Below, in pieces: positions 18,850 through 28,765 of a DNA stretch of 64,000 bases. The notes beneath the pieces are model-generated. The model did no database searches. It was not told where the DNA came from and saw only the letters and a list, made by a program, of their open reading frames with translations. The DNA is taken from assembly GCA_030429045.1 (NCBI GenBank), contig JAUIEA010000005.1, positions 1-64,000 of the forward strand, read 5' to 3'. Origin of the DNA: Bacteroidia bacterium (GTDB taxonomy: Bacteria; Bacteroidota; Bacteroidia; Chitinophagales; Saprospiraceae). Numbering within the stretch: position 1 is the stretch's first letter; each line of letters opens with the position of its first letter. The position numbers and the translations under genes were made by a program.

Positions 18850-19425
18850 ATGATCAGGTCGATCCTTCACCGGCTACTCTGGATCAGCATATTTGCTGGG
18901 TTCCTTTTCGGGACGCCTCTCCGGAGTGCTGCCCAGAATATGGGTGGCATCTACGCACTATGGGCAGATGACCTGAGAGAATGGGTCATTTTGGATGATG
19001 AAGGGGATGAGATCGGAACGCTCAAGATGCGCTGGTCCATGCAATATGATCTTTCCTTTTGGGATTACACCTTTGGCGAACACACGGGTGAGATCCGAGC
19101 TCGCTGGCGAGATAATTATCGAGAATGGCAGGTTCAGGAAGGATCGGAAATAATTACCATGCGCCAAACCTGGCGGGATATTCCCACAGAATGGGAACTG
19201 ACCGACGATGGTGATATCCAGTTGAGCTGGCTGACCCGTTGGGCGAATACCCCGGAGGAATGGGAACTTCGCGAGAAGAGTGATGTTGGCCGGTTTGAAG
19301 TGTTCACTGCCTATGAGGGTGATCCTCGTGACTGGGTTATTATCGACGAACTGGATCCGGATTTTTCGGTGGCCGCAAGAATGGGGATGATCTTCATACC
19401 CATCATGATGATTTTGCCCAAGTAA
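18850..19425 (+). CDS. Secreted EW-repeat protein of unknown function
   Basis: Signal peptide, then about six ~23-aa units with (E/D)W cores (REW, REW, TEW, EEW, RDW). Confidence 0.7.
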   Translation: MIRSILHRLLWISIFAGFLFGTPLRSAAQNMGGIYALWADDLREWVILDDEGDEIGTLKMRWSMQYDLSFWDYTFGEHTGEIRARWRDNYREWQVQEGSEIITMRQTWRDIPTEWELTDDGDIQLSWLTRWANTPEEWELREKSDVGRFEVFTAYEGDPRDWVIIDELDPDFSVAARMGMIFIPIMMILPK

Positions 19426-19446
19426 TTCAAACCACGACCCCAATAA

Positions 19447-19474
19447 AAAAGGGCTGCCTTCAAGCAGCCCTTTT
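19447..19474. terminator. Bidirectional terminator between convergent genes
   Basis: AAAAGGGCTGC-CTTCAA-GCAGCCCTTTT. Confidence 0.85.
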
Positions 19475-19498
19475 CTTGTTCTGGTCCTCCTGGAATGC

Positions 19499-19969
19499 TC
19501 AGGAAGCCACACCCATCAGATCCAGGATCTGATCCGCATGTTCTTTTGTCTTGACCTTGCTGATCACTTCGGCGATCTTTCCGTTTTCATCGATGATAAA
19601 GGTGGTCCGGATCACACCCATATACTCCCGTCCCATGAACTTCTTCAATCCCCAGACGCCATAGGCTTCAAGGATCTGATGGTCGGGATCTGCCAGGAGG
19701 GAGAAGGGCAGATCATATTTATCGATAAACTTCTGGTGTTTGGTTTCCTTATCCGGACTCACTCCCAATACAGCAAAGCCATTGTTGAGAAATCGGTTGT
19801 AGTTGTCACGGATACTGCAGGCTTCTGCCGTGCAACCGGGCGTGTCGTCCTTGGGATAGAAGTAGAGTACCAGTTTCTGGCCTTTGAACTGATCCAGGGT
19901 GATGGTTTCACCCTTTTCATTGGGTGCAGAAAATGCCGGGGCCGGATCTCCGGGTTTCAAATTGATCAT
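19499..19969 (-). CDS. bcp: Thioredoxin-dependent thiol peroxidase (Bcp/PrxQ)
   Basis: LVLYFYPKDDTPGCTAEACSIRDNY = PrxQ active site. Confidence 0.96.
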   Translation of the reverse strand: MINLKPGDPAPAFSAPNEKGETITLDQFKGQKLVLYFYPKDDTPGCTAEACSIRDNYNRFLNNGFAVLGVSPDKETKHQKFIDKYDLPFSLLADPDHQILEAYGVWGLKKFMGREYMGVIRTTFIIDENGKIAEVISKVKTKEHADQILDLMGVAS

Positions 19970-20010
19970 GTTGTTCTTTTTTGGAGTAACAGGTTATTCC
20001 TGTTGATGGT

Positions 20011-21699
20011 TCATCGATGAATGTTCGCCGTGTACCGGCTTCTGTTATTCCGTTCATCCCAGACTTCCAGGAGAAGTGTCCTGGCCTTGTTCCGGAGATT
20101 GTCCGGAGGGCGAATTGTCAGGACTTCCTCCTGATTGGACCATTCTCCGGGGATCCATTGACCATCCAGGGTGATGTTCCACTGCAGATTGCGCATATGA
20201 TCAGCAGCCAGGACATTATCCTGGATCCGGAAGGACCAGCTATCTGACTCGGCTGGATTGCGATCAAACAGGGGTGTGATCACCGGGGCAAGGGAATCCG
20301 CCATCAATTGATAGGTGCCCAGTTGCCGACTCTGAAATACAAGTTGGCCATCCTTGATCTGTCCGCCACAAGAGACGGGCCTGGAACCATCCACATAAAC
20401 ACCGACCCATTTTTCAGGGGCCACATCCGTTTTCTCGGGAAGTCGGATGGACACCGTCATGAACTGATGAAGAGGCGTCTCAGGTGTGTGGATTTTGTAG
20501 GAGATGAGGCCATCTTCAGATTCCTGGCGGGAAAACTGAAAAAATACGGTTTCATAAAAGGCTCCTGCCGGAATGCTGAATCGGATATCCTGGTCCGAAT
20601 GGGCAAAAGATTCCCCAAAGGGGATGCGGTACTGAAACAGTCTTGCCGGAGGTTCTTTCATTTCAGATGCCCGTTTGATCCAGAATCGCATCTGGGTTTT
20701 GTTGCCGGAAGCATCCATGATTTCGATGACCACCTTTTTTGCCTTCTTCTGGCTGAGTGTGATCAGCCCTGCCTTTTTCATTTCCGGATAGAAGGGCAAG
20801 CGGTTGCCTGGAATCTGATAACAGCGGTGAAACCCCCTGCCCGTGCGCACCCATTCTCCATAATCCAGATGTGCGTTCATATACCGGTTGAGATGAAAGT
20901 CGACCCGGTCGATCACAAAGGAATAGACCAGCTCTTCATCTACCGTTATCGTCATCCGCTGAATGCCTGTTCTGAATCTGTTTTCAGCAATTTTATCCTG
21001 CACTGAAACACCAAGGCCGACCCTCCAGGCGCCGATCAGGACTGTATCACCTTTCACTTTATAGGCCTTCCCCCTCCGAATGGGAGCGATCTCAGTCTCA
21101 AAGAGCGGCAGCAGTTTGTCATCCAGAGCATATAATTTCAACCCCTGGAAAACAGGAGGGATGTTGTCCTTGATCCGCAATCCGTGTAGAAGGGGATTGA
21201 GCGCCGTATGGTGGTCCTGATCGCGAACTTCGTAGTGAAGGTGGACCCCATTGGCCCGGCCCGTTTTGCCCATGGTGCCGATGACCTGGCCTTTGACAAC
21301 CGGAAATTGGTTCGGTTCGAAAACCAGGTCAACCTCTTCTCGATGCGTAGCATATCGGATCGTATCCACGTAGGCCTGCAATCGGGGAGAAAAAGAAGTC
21401 AAATGTGCGTACAGCGTCATTCGGCCGTCGGGATGTTGTACGTACAGGGCCCTCCCATATCCGTCGCGTTGCAGGATAGCCCTGCTGATGTAACCGGCGC
21501 CGGCAGCCAGGATCGGGTCGCCTGCTCTTCCGGTTCTGGATCGGAGATCCACACCAGCATGAAAGTGATCGGGACGCAACTCGCCAAACCCGCCTGTGAG
21601 CACAAGGGGATGCTGAATGGGTGCACCAAGCTGTTGGCTCACCGCTGTGGACAACGCAGCTGATGCGAACAGAAATAGAAGAAGAAGGTGTCGGACCAT
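20011..21699 (-). CDS. M23 (LytM) family metallopeptidase, secreted
   Basis: Start reset to MVRHLLLLFLFASAALSTAVSQ. HFHAGVDLRSRTG...YVQHPDGRMTLYAHL...GRANGVHLHYEVRD catalytic motifs. Confidence 0.9.
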   Translation of the reverse strand: MVRHLLLLFLFASAALSTAVSQQLGAPIQHPLVLTGGFGELRPDHFHAGVDLRSRTGRAGDPILAAGAGYISRAILQRDGYGRALYVQHPDGRMTLYAHLTSFSPRLQAYVDTIRYATHREEVDLVFEPNQFPVVKGQVIGTMGKTGRANGVHLHYEVRDQDHHTALNPLLHGLRIKDNIPPVFQGLKLYALDDKLLPLFETEIAPIRRGKAYKVKGDTVLIGAWRVGLGVSVQDKIAENRFRTGIQRMTITVDEELVYSFVIDRVDFHLNRYMNAHLDYGEWVRTGRGFHRCYQIPGNRLPFYPEMKKAGLITLSQKKAKKVVIEIMDASGNKTQMRFWIKRASEMKEPPARLFQYRIPFGESFAHSDQDIRFSIPAGAFYETVFFQFSRQESEDGLISYKIHTPETPLHQFMTVSIRLPEKTDVAPEKWVGVYVDGSRPVSCGGQIKDGQLVFQSRQLGTYQLMADSLAPVITPLFDRNPAESDSWSFRIQDNVLAADHMRNLQWNITLDGQWIPGEWSNQEEVLTIRPPDNLRNKARTLLLEVWDERNNRSRYTANIHR

Positions 21700-21764
21700 C
21701 GTAGTACGAAGATACCACGTGCGTTCCACCTTCGACTGGGCAGTGAAGGGGAGTTGGCAAAGGA

Positions 21765-22454
21765 TCAACTGTCGAAAGCCCATGCCCCTCTTCTGGTCGT
21801 TGAATAGTCCTGTTCCTGGAGATGGTATAAAAAGGTTTCCCGGAGGATGGGTTCGGCGCCCAGGCTGATCAGATGGCTGGTGCCTTGCTGGCAATCGATG
21901 AGCTGGAAATTCCATTCTGCCAGCTGTTGGACCAGCCGGATGAAACCGAACTTGGAGGCATTGGAACGATGGGTAAACATACTTTCGCCAAAGAAAAGTC
22001 GACCCAAACTCAACCCGTAGAGGCCTCCGACTAGTTCCTCCTCGTGCCACACTTCGACGCTGTGGGCATACCCGATCCGGTGAAGTTCGATATAAGCCGC
22101 CTCCATCTCGGCGGTGATCCAGGTACCGGATTCTGATCGTCCGAGTGAAGGACGGGCGCAAGCCCGAATGACCCGTGCAAAATCCCTATCCAGGGTCACC
22201 TGGAAGGAATGGCGTTTCAGTAATGTCCGCATGCTTTTACTCACGTTCAAATGCTCAGGATACAGGACATATCGCGGGTCTGGGCTCCACCACATCGGGG
22301 GCTCGCCAGTATTAAACCATGGAAAGATACCATGTTCATAGGCCAGGAGAAGGCGCTCCGGGCGAAGGTCACCCCCCACGGCCAGTAAGCCCTCCTCACT
22401 GGCAAGCCTGGGGTCTGGAAACAAGAGTCGGTCGTCTAGTCGATATACGGGCAT
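21765..22454 (-). CDS. aat: Leucyl/phenylalanyl-tRNA--protein transferase
   Basis: [19 protein letters not shown]...[28 protein letters not shown]...[29 protein letters not shown]...[16 protein letters not shown]. Confidence 0.98.
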   Translation of the reverse strand: MPVYRLDDRLLFPDPRLASEEGLLAVGGDLRPERLLLAYEHGIFPWFNTGEPPMWWSPDPRYVLYPEHLNVSKSMRTLLKRHSFQVTLDRDFARVIRACARPSLGRSESGTWITAEMEAAYIELHRIGYAHSVEVWHEEELVGGLYGLSLGRLFFGESMFTHRSNASKFGFIRLVQQLAEWNFQLIDCQQGTSHLISLGAEPILRETFLYHLQEQDYSTTRRGAWAFDS

Positions 22455-22517
22455 GCGAACGGGAAAGATCGCCTTTTCTCCTAATTCTTATTGAGTCGCC
22501 ACACATCCTCACCATCC

Positions 22518-22525
22518 ACTACCTT
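22518..22525 (+). promoter_or_regulatory. -7 promoter element TACCTTTG, 6 nt from ATG
   Basis: TACCTTTGACCCATGATC; near-leaderless arrangement. Confidence 0.5.
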
Positions 22526-22531
22526 TGACCC

Positions 22532-23200
22532 ATGATCCAGCAGTTCGCGCTTCCACAACCTCAATTCCCGGTGATGGGACCCTCCTTTACAAAAGAGGAT
22601 GCCACTTTTCTGGACCTCAGTGTGACAGGACAAACGTTGCGTGGCGTAGATCTCGCCGATCAGACCCAGCTTCATGCCGCCATCTGGAAAGCCATCGAAG
22701 ACGGAGGTGGACGCCTGGGATATGGAGGGTATCTTGAGCATCGTGGGATCTACAGGGCTTCCCCGCACTTTCTGGAAGGAGCGGTTGACCGGTCTTTGCA
22801 TCTCGGAGTGGATTTGTGGGCAAGCGCTGGCCACCCGGTGTATGCCCCCCTGAATGGTATCGTACACAGCCTGGCCATGAATGCCCAACCATTGGATTAT
22901 GGGGCGACCATCATCCTCCAGCACGACACGGACAACGGTTCGTTCTGGACATTATACGGGCACCTTTCCGAGCGGGACCTGCATTGGTCTCCCGGGGATG
23001 AGATCATTTCCGGATCGGCATTTTGTCATTTAGGGGAGCCCCATGAGAATGGCGGATGGGTCCCCCACCTCCACTTTCAGGTGATCCTGGATATCGCAGA
23101 ATACGTCGGAGATTTTCCCGGTGTGGCTCCACTGGAAGACCAGGAAGAATGGGCTGACCGATGCCCCGATCCGATGCAACTGATACAATTTGCCTCATGA
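22532..23200 (+). CDS. M23 family peptidase domain protein
   Basis: SLHLGVDLWASAGHPVYAPLNGIV...ILQHDTDNGSFWTLYGHLSERDL...VPHLHFQVI. Confidence 0.87.
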   Translation: MIQQFALPQPQFPVMGPSFTKEDATFLDLSVTGQTLRGVDLADQTQLHAAIWKAIEDGGGRLGYGGYLEHRGIYRASPHFLEGAVDRSLHLGVDLWASAGHPVYAPLNGIVHSLAMNAQPLDYGATIILQHDTDNGSFWTLYGHLSERDLHWSPGDEIISGSAFCHLGEPHENGGWVPHLHFQVILDIAEYVGDFPGVAPLEDQEEWADRCPDPMQLIQFAS

Positions 23201-23553
23201 AAACCGATGATCTACTCCTCGTTCTTGGCCTTGTCCTGATAGCCATGATGGGGTCGGCCTGCCAGGCCACCTTGGAACCTGTTCAGCATGCACAACGGAT
23301 CTGTGCGTGTTTGCACCCGATCGACTCACTGAATCAGCAATTGGTCGTGACCCTGGATCAGGGCAAACAGGAAGAAGCCATGGAGATCATGATGGACCTG
23401 GATGAATGGAGTCAGCGTGTCGCCGACTGTCTGGATGCCGGCCTGCCTGAAGATCTGGCCTCCTGGCCTTCTGAAGAAGTAAAGACAGAGCTGGACCGTC
23501 AATGCCCGCAATGGGAAACGATGATGCGTTCCTTGTCGGGATATTCGGAATGA
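23197..23553 (+). CDS. Small exported Cys-containing protein
   Basis: ATGA overlap with the upstream gene; MKTDDLLLVLGLVLIAMMGSACQATLEPV signal/lipobox-like. Confidence 0.6.
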   Translation: MKTDDLLLVLGLVLIAMMGSACQATLEPVQHAQRICACLHPIDSLNQQLVVTLDQGKQEEAMEIMMDLDEWSQRVADCLDAGLPEDLASWPSEEVKTELDRQCPQWETMMRSLSGYSE

Positions 23554-23593
23554 CAAGGACCCATTCCGGGCACAATTCAGTCGTCCACCATAA

Positions 23594-23625
23594 AAAAAGG
23601 GCCTTTCCACGGAAAGGCCCTTTTT
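23594..23625. terminator. Bidirectional intrinsic terminator
   Basis: AAAAAGGGCCTTTCC-AC-GGAAAGGCCCTTTTT perfect hairpin between convergent genes. Confidence 0.9.
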
Positions 23626-23648
23626 ATCTGATCGAGTTCGATCTATAG

Positions 23649-24296
23649 CTACTCATTCGTCATGCAGGGACGCAACTTGACCCGCTTGGTAATGGACTGT
23701 CCATTCTCGGCACTGGTGATCCTGACCTCAGCCTGGTTGCCACAAGCACAATCGATGCGCTGGGCGTGACCCGCTTTGTTGCCATCCACTGTCCAGAGGA
23801 AGGTGAATGCATCTTTCTTGTAATTGCGATTGATCCCGTTGCCCAGGACATATACATCCAGGGTGTTTCCGCCGTTGATACAGACCGATTGGAGGATTTC
23901 CGCCTGGAAAGGTGGAGTCGGACGATCTCCGCCGGAGAAGGTCCTCCGCTCTGAATCGACAACCGCCTGGGTGGATACACCTACAGATGAGCAGATGGCC
24001 GGATCCGGCTGCAGAAAGACAGTGGAATAAAGCGGGTGACGTGATTCACGCTCCAAACAAAGAATGCAGGTCTCCTGTGTTTCACAGCTGGTATTGGCCT
24101 TACGTTGCAGATCCTTCGTAATCCGAGGAATGATCTGATCGCAATAGGGGATATTCTTGATATCTGGATCCTTGTACAGTTCCGACCCTTGCAGGGTGGT
24201 TTTTGTAGGCTTGTTCTGGGCATCCAGAGTGGAAAGGCCAAAAGCACATAGCAGGACGATCAAAGTAGAGATCCGGAATACGGTCGTTACGCGCAT
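23649..24296 (-). CDS. Secreted Cys-rich hypothetical protein
   Basis: Signal peptide MRVTTVFRISTLIVLLCAFGLSTLDAQ; multiple Cys (CETQETCILC, CINGG, CACG). Confidence 0.65.
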   Translation of the reverse strand: MRVTTVFRISTLIVLLCAFGLSTLDAQNKPTKTTLQGSELYKDPDIKNIPYCDQIIPRITKDLQRKANTSCETQETCILCLERESRHPLYSTVFLQPDPAICSSVGVSTQAVVDSERRTFSGGDRPTPPFQAEILQSVCINGGNTLDVYVLGNGINRNYKKDAFTFLWTVDGNKAGHAQRIDCACGNQAEVRITSAENGQSITKRVKLRPCMTNE

Positions 24297-24477
24297 GTTG
24301 ATTGTTTTTCTTGGGGTAAGTGATGGGTGTTGTCTATCCTGTAACCGGAGATAGAGGCGGAAGTTACCACTTCCCGTTCATTCGGCCCAAATTTCCCCTG
24401 GATTGGTCCATTCTTCAGGATCAGTTGTGAGCAAAAAGAGTCGCATATAAAGCAATGGGAATCCAGAGGTTTGGCAC

Positions 24478-26811
24478 CTATTTCGTTGGGTCAAATGTTT
24501 CCATCAGTGCCTGCCAGCGTTGGGTCCGGGCTCGAAGAGGGGCCAAATGCGGATTTTTCGAAAGGGTTTCCAGGTCGGACCAGCCCAGGGTAAGCGCCTT
24601 TTCCAGGGATGTAAAGGCGATATCGATCTGCCCGGTCTTTGCTTTTAGCAGGCATTGGTTAATGTGTGTCAATGCACTCCCGGGCGTCATCTGCAGGGCT
24701 TTCCTGACCGGCGCCTCTGCTTCGTTCAGACGATCCGCCTCGATCAGGGCCGTCGCCAGGCGAGAATAGGCAAGGCCATTCTCCGGTTGGATTTCAATGG
24801 CGGATTGAAAGTCGGCTATTGCCCGGGCAAACTGACCCTGCTGATGCCTCAGGTAGCCGCGATTGAGCAGCCATGTGGTATGGAGGACGGGGTCTTCTAT
24901 CAGAGACAGAGAATCCACATCCAGAACGTTCTGGAATTGTCGTTCTGCCTGCCTCCATTGGCGGGCCAAGGTATGGATCATTCCAAGATTGATATACGCG
25001 GACAGATCGGACGGATCCGCTTCCAGGGCCTTTTCCAGGTGTTGCCCGGCTTCAGCATACTGGCCTTCCATCAGGTAGGTATGTCCGATCCGGTTTTCAA
25101 TACATGGGATGCAGGTATTCTGATCTGCAGCATCCAGGAGGGACATCCATTTCTGTCGGGCATCTACATGCCGTCCCTGTCGGGTCAGCAAGTTCGCCTG
25201 GGCGGTGACAACCAGGTCGGACTCCGGTTCTGCCAGAGCGGCTTTGTCCAGCATTTCCGATGCCTTCGAAAGGTCCTGCAGGGTATCCTCATAATACCGG
25301 GCCATGGTGAGATAAGGTAATGCCCAGGTGGTAGTCAGTGCTGCCGCTTCTTCCGTATAGTGGATCGCCGAGTCAGCTTCCGGCGACGCAAAGGTGGGTA
25401 TCAGGCCTGTCATCAGGTGAGGCATTTCGGCGTCCCATTTCAAGCCTTCTGCAAATGCTTTTTGACGTGTATCAACAGACGAATGAGATAATCCCTGGAA
25501 AAAGAGTTTGTTGGCCTGGATGGTCCGATACAGGACGTGCTCGGGGCCGAGGATCCGGGCGGCTCTTTCCAGCTTGTCAGCGCTGGATCTGTAGGATGCG
25601 ATTTGAAGGCTGTTTCCGAAGGACATCATGAACTGTCCCCTGGACAGGATAGCGCACATCTCATTCTGCACATCATCCAGGAGAGCAGCGGCATAGCTTC
25701 GGCGTATCTCGGGATGCCAGGACATGATCGTGCTGTCCCGCATCAACTGTTCATAATAGCGATCTGCACTGGTCGCCATAGGGGCCAGATAGCGGCCTTC
25801 TTCCAGGGCTTCGGAAAAGAGCTGGAAATTCTTTTGTGCAGCGTCGCTCAAGGATTCTTCCGGCGCAGACCGGATGCCTTTTTCATTCAGGGAACGGGAG
25901 GCTAATAAGTCACGGGGAACGTCCCCCTCCGAACTCAGCATACTAAGCAATTCGGGGACCACAGTGGTCAGTTTTTCTCTGGGATTCCCCACTGTCATCG
26001 GCGTCTGGAGTGCCGGATCGACATCTTCGATCACCTGATCTTCCAGGTAGCGTCCAATCTCGGACAGGGTGATCTGCTGATCATTGTTATTGTCAGCAAG
26101 GCCGTAGAGCCCCCGGAGCAAATGGTAACTGAAGACGCCTCTTCCTCCGCCCCATTGGGTGCCTTCCAGGCTGTTTTCTTCTGGTTGACAGGAGAGGATC
26201 TTGATCTCATTACCCATTTTGGCCGCCAGGTTCTGTCCGACGATCTGTTTCCCATTCACCGCATCTCCGGCCAGCGTGCCGGACCGACACGCGTCTGTCA
26301 CCAGGATGATGCGGGCCTTGTTCTCTGTAGACAAGGTGGTGATAATGTCCTGGAGGTCTTGAAGTTTGATCGCGCCACCGACCATATAAGCCCTGGCATT
26401 TGCGTTGTGGCACAGCAGATATCCGGGTTGAGAGACACGTTTGCTTTCTACGTCTCCGTGTCCTGAAAAATAGATGACGATGGTCTCATTTTCCCGGGCC
26501 ACGTCCATCAGCCAGTACAACGCCATGACGACTTCCGCCTGGGTAGCCGCTTCATTGGTCAACACCTTGAGATGGTCATCGTCCAGTGATCCTCCTGCAG
26601 GAGATCGGAGGTATTCGGCAAATTCTTCGGCATCCTTGTCGGCAAACCGCAAGTCTGTGATGGTTGGATCCTGATAATCCGACACCCCGACGACTAACCC
26701 GTAATGAACGCCTTGCTGCTCCTGCTCAGAAGCTGCTGGCTGGAGTCCTTTCTGTTGTGCGACAAGTGCAGAACACATGAAAAGACTCAATAATGTGAAG
26801 GGTAATCGCAT
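24478..26811 (-). CDS. Exported caspase-family (C14) protease with C-terminal TPRs
   Basis: IVIYFSGHGDVES (His) and IILVTDACRSGTLAG (Cys) dyad motifs; TPRs AEAGQHLEKALEADPSDLSAYINLGMIH etc.; signal peptide. Confidence 0.9.
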   Translation of the reverse strand: MRLPFTLLSLFMCSALVAQQKGLQPAASEQEQQGVHYGLVVGVSDYQDPTITDLRFADKDAEEFAEYLRSPAGGSLDDDHLKVLTNEAATQAEVVMALYWLMDVARENETIVIYFSGHGDVESKRVSQPGYLLCHNANARAYMVGGAIKLQDLQDIITTLSTENKARIILVTDACRSGTLAGDAVNGKQIVGQNLAAKMGNEIKILSCQPEENSLEGTQWGGGRGVFSYHLLRGLYGLADNNNDQQITLSEIGRYLEDQVIEDVDPALQTPMTVGNPREKLTTVVPELLSMLSSEGDVPRDLLASRSLNEKGIRSAPEESLSDAAQKNFQLFSEALEEGRYLAPMATSADRYYEQLMRDSTIMSWHPEIRRSYAAALLDDVQNEMCAILSRGQFMMSFGNSLQIASYRSSADKLERAARILGPEHVLYRTIQANKLFFQGLSHSSVDTRQKAFAEGLKWDAEMPHLMTGLIPTFASPEADSAIHYTEEAAALTTTWALPYLTMARYYEDTLQDLSKASEMLDKAALAEPESDLVVTAQANLLTRQGRHVDARQKWMSLLDAADQNTCIPCIENRIGHTYLMEGQYAEAGQHLEKALEADPSDLSAYINLGMIHTLARQWRQAERQFQNVLDVDSLSLIEDPVLHTTWLLNRGYLRHQQGQFARAIADFQSAIEIQPENGLAYSRLATALIEADRLNEAEAPVRKALQMTPGSALTHINQCLLKAKTGQIDIAFTSLEKALTLGWSDLETLSKNPHLAPLRARTQRWQALMETFDPTK

Positions 26812-26970
26812 TTGAGGTGGCGTGGATTCAAACTATCAAGATACGAAAGAAGAGGCAGCAAGGCCATTTTACCCGGGCCAGATCGATCTTCATGTTAATA
26901 TGAATACATGAAGGTTGAGCTCATTGCGCATCCACAATGAGGAGTGATCTATACCCAAAGAATGGTCAGC

Positions 26971-28218
26971 TCAAACGGAAGCTTGCATCAACCAGGCACA
27001 GAGAAGGGCGCCATACGTGCCAACGGCATATCCCAAGACAGCTAGCAGGACACCTACAGGTGCCAGGCTGGGGCTGAAGGCTGAAGCGACCACCGGTGCA
27101 GATGCCGCACCCCCGATATTGGCCTGGCTTCCGACGGCCAGGAAGAAAAAGGGCGCCTTGATCCATTTGGCAACCAGGATCATGATCCCCGCATGGATCA
27201 ACATCCAGATCAGTCCTATGGCAAACAGACCGAGGTGGCTGAACACCTCTTGCAAATTCATCTTCATGCCAATGGTAGCGACCAGGACATAGATAAACAG
27301 CGATCCCCACTGGCTGGCACCGACACCTTCCAGCTGTCGTGCGCGGGTAAACGAAAGGGTAAGCCCAAACGTCGTGGCAATGACCACCAACCAGAAAAAA
27401 TTGGACAAAAGGGAGTGCATGCCCATTTCTTTCAGGCTGGTTTCATAGTGGCCGAGGGCAGGGGTAATGACATCCGCTCCAAAATGGGCAAGAGCGGTGC
27501 CACCAAAACCGACAGCTGCAATCAGGAAGAGGCTGTATGTAGACGGGATCTTGGCAATACTGGACCGATAGTCTTCCACCCGTTTTTTCAGATCCTCAAT
27601 CGCTGATGAATCGGCTTTCAGCCATTTGTCGATCCGATTGTTGATGTTGGTTCCGTACAACAGGAATCCCATCCAGATATTGGCGACGATGATATCCACC
27701 ACCAGCATGCTGCCGAAGAGGTTGTCACCCACTTCAAACACTTCCTTCATGGCGGTCTGGTTGGCGCCACCCCCGATCCAGCTTCCGGCAACGGTGCTCA
27801 ATCCTTTCCACAGTTCATCGGGAGGGACACTTAACAGCTCGGGGAAAAATACAGTGACGGTCAACAGGGCAACGGGCCCACCCAGTACGACACCCAGCGT
27901 GCCCGTCAGGAACATGATCAGGGCTTTCGGACCGAGATTGAGGATGGCCTTGAAGTCGATACTCAGACAGAGCAGGATCAGCGAGGCGGGTAGCAGATAG
28001 CGGGATGCCACGAAATACAGGTGCGACTCCTCGCCCGAAACCCATCCCAGGGGCCAGTTGAACAGAGCTGGGACAAAATAACAGAGGAGCAGGGCTGGAA
28101 TGTAGGTGTAGAATTTTTTCCAGAACGGCTTGATGCTTCGGGACGTCCACATGATCAAGGCCAGGATGGTCATGAGAAGTCCCAACACTACTGCATCATT
28201 CGTCAAAATCGGGTCCAT
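26971..28218 (-). CDS. DUF819 family membrane protein
   Basis: Multi-TM; GSWIGGGANQTAMKEVFEVGDNLFGSMLVVDIIVANIWMG. Start reset to MDPILTNDAVVLGLL (28218) because the track's 5' extension runs into rnpB. Confidence 0.85.
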   Translation of the reverse strand: MDPILTNDAVVLGLLMTILALIMWTSRSIKPFWKKFYTYIPALLLCYFVPALFNWPLGWVSGEESHLYFVASRYLLPASLILLCLSIDFKAILNLGPKALIMFLTGTLGVVLGGPVALLTVTVFFPELLSVPPDELWKGLSTVAGSWIGGGANQTAMKEVFEVGDNLFGSMLVVDIIVANIWMGFLLYGTNINNRIDKWLKADSSAIEDLKKRVEDYRSSIAKIPSTYSLFLIAAVGFGGTALAHFGADVITPALGHYETSLKEMGMHSLLSNFFWLVVIATTFGLTLSFTRARQLEGVGASQWGSLFIYVLVATIGMKMNLQEVFSHLGLFAIGLIWMLIHAGIMILVAKWIKAPFFFLAVGSQANIGGAASAPVVASAFSPSLAPVGVLLAVLGYAVGTYGALLCAWLMQASV

Positions 28219-28345
28219 ATGCTCTCGTTTTGCACGCAAAATAAGCGGAACATCTGCATTCACGGCAGTTTCTCGTCCTTCCGGGCCAATTGACTGGTGG
28301 ATTGAGTAAAAAATAGCAGAAGGCGTACTGCACGGTCGAAGGATG

Positions 28346-28353
28346 TATCTTTG
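28346..28353 (+). promoter_or_regulatory. -7 promoter element TATCTTTG of rnpB
   Basis: TAnnTTTG immediately upstream of the inferred RNase P RNA 5' end. Confidence 0.7.
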
Positions 28354-28357
28354 AAGG

Positions 28358-28756
28358 GTCGCCGGCCACTCTGTCGCTTCGAATTTCAGATTCGGGGAGG
28401 AAAGTCCGGACAACGCAGAGCACCACACCAGCTAACTGCTGGGGCTCTGACGCGAAGGCGTCAGGGTACAGATCGGGTCACAGAAACATACCGCCGATCC
28501 CGTCTTCGGACGGGAGGTAAGGGTGAAATCGTGTGGTAAGAGCGCACGCATCCCCGGAGTAATCCAGGGATGGGATAAACCTTGTGGGTTGAAATGCCAT
28601 GTACATCCGGGTCTTCGGACAGGTCGGCTCGGCCTGATCCACCTCGGTGGAACCCGGAGGGGTAGGCAGCTTCATTCCGCCAGTGATGGCGGAAGCAGAT
28701 AAATGACAGAGTTTCGCCTTCGGGTGAAAACAGAATCCGGCTTATCGGCCGGCGAC
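28358..28756 (+). ncRNA. rnpB: RNase P RNA (bacterial class A)
   Basis: Hallmarks GAGGAAAGTCCGGACA and ACAGAATCCGGCTTAT; terminal P1 pairing GTCGCCGGC/GCCGGCGAC. Confidence 0.95.
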
Positions 28757-28765
28757 ACTTTTACA

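Noticed and set aside
21700-22161. N-terminal extension of the M23 ORF in the track
   Set aside because: Overlaps the aat CDS; a proper signal peptide begins at 21699.
28219-28428. N-terminal extension of the DUF819 ORF
   Set aside because: Runs antisense into rnpB; the natural start is 28218.
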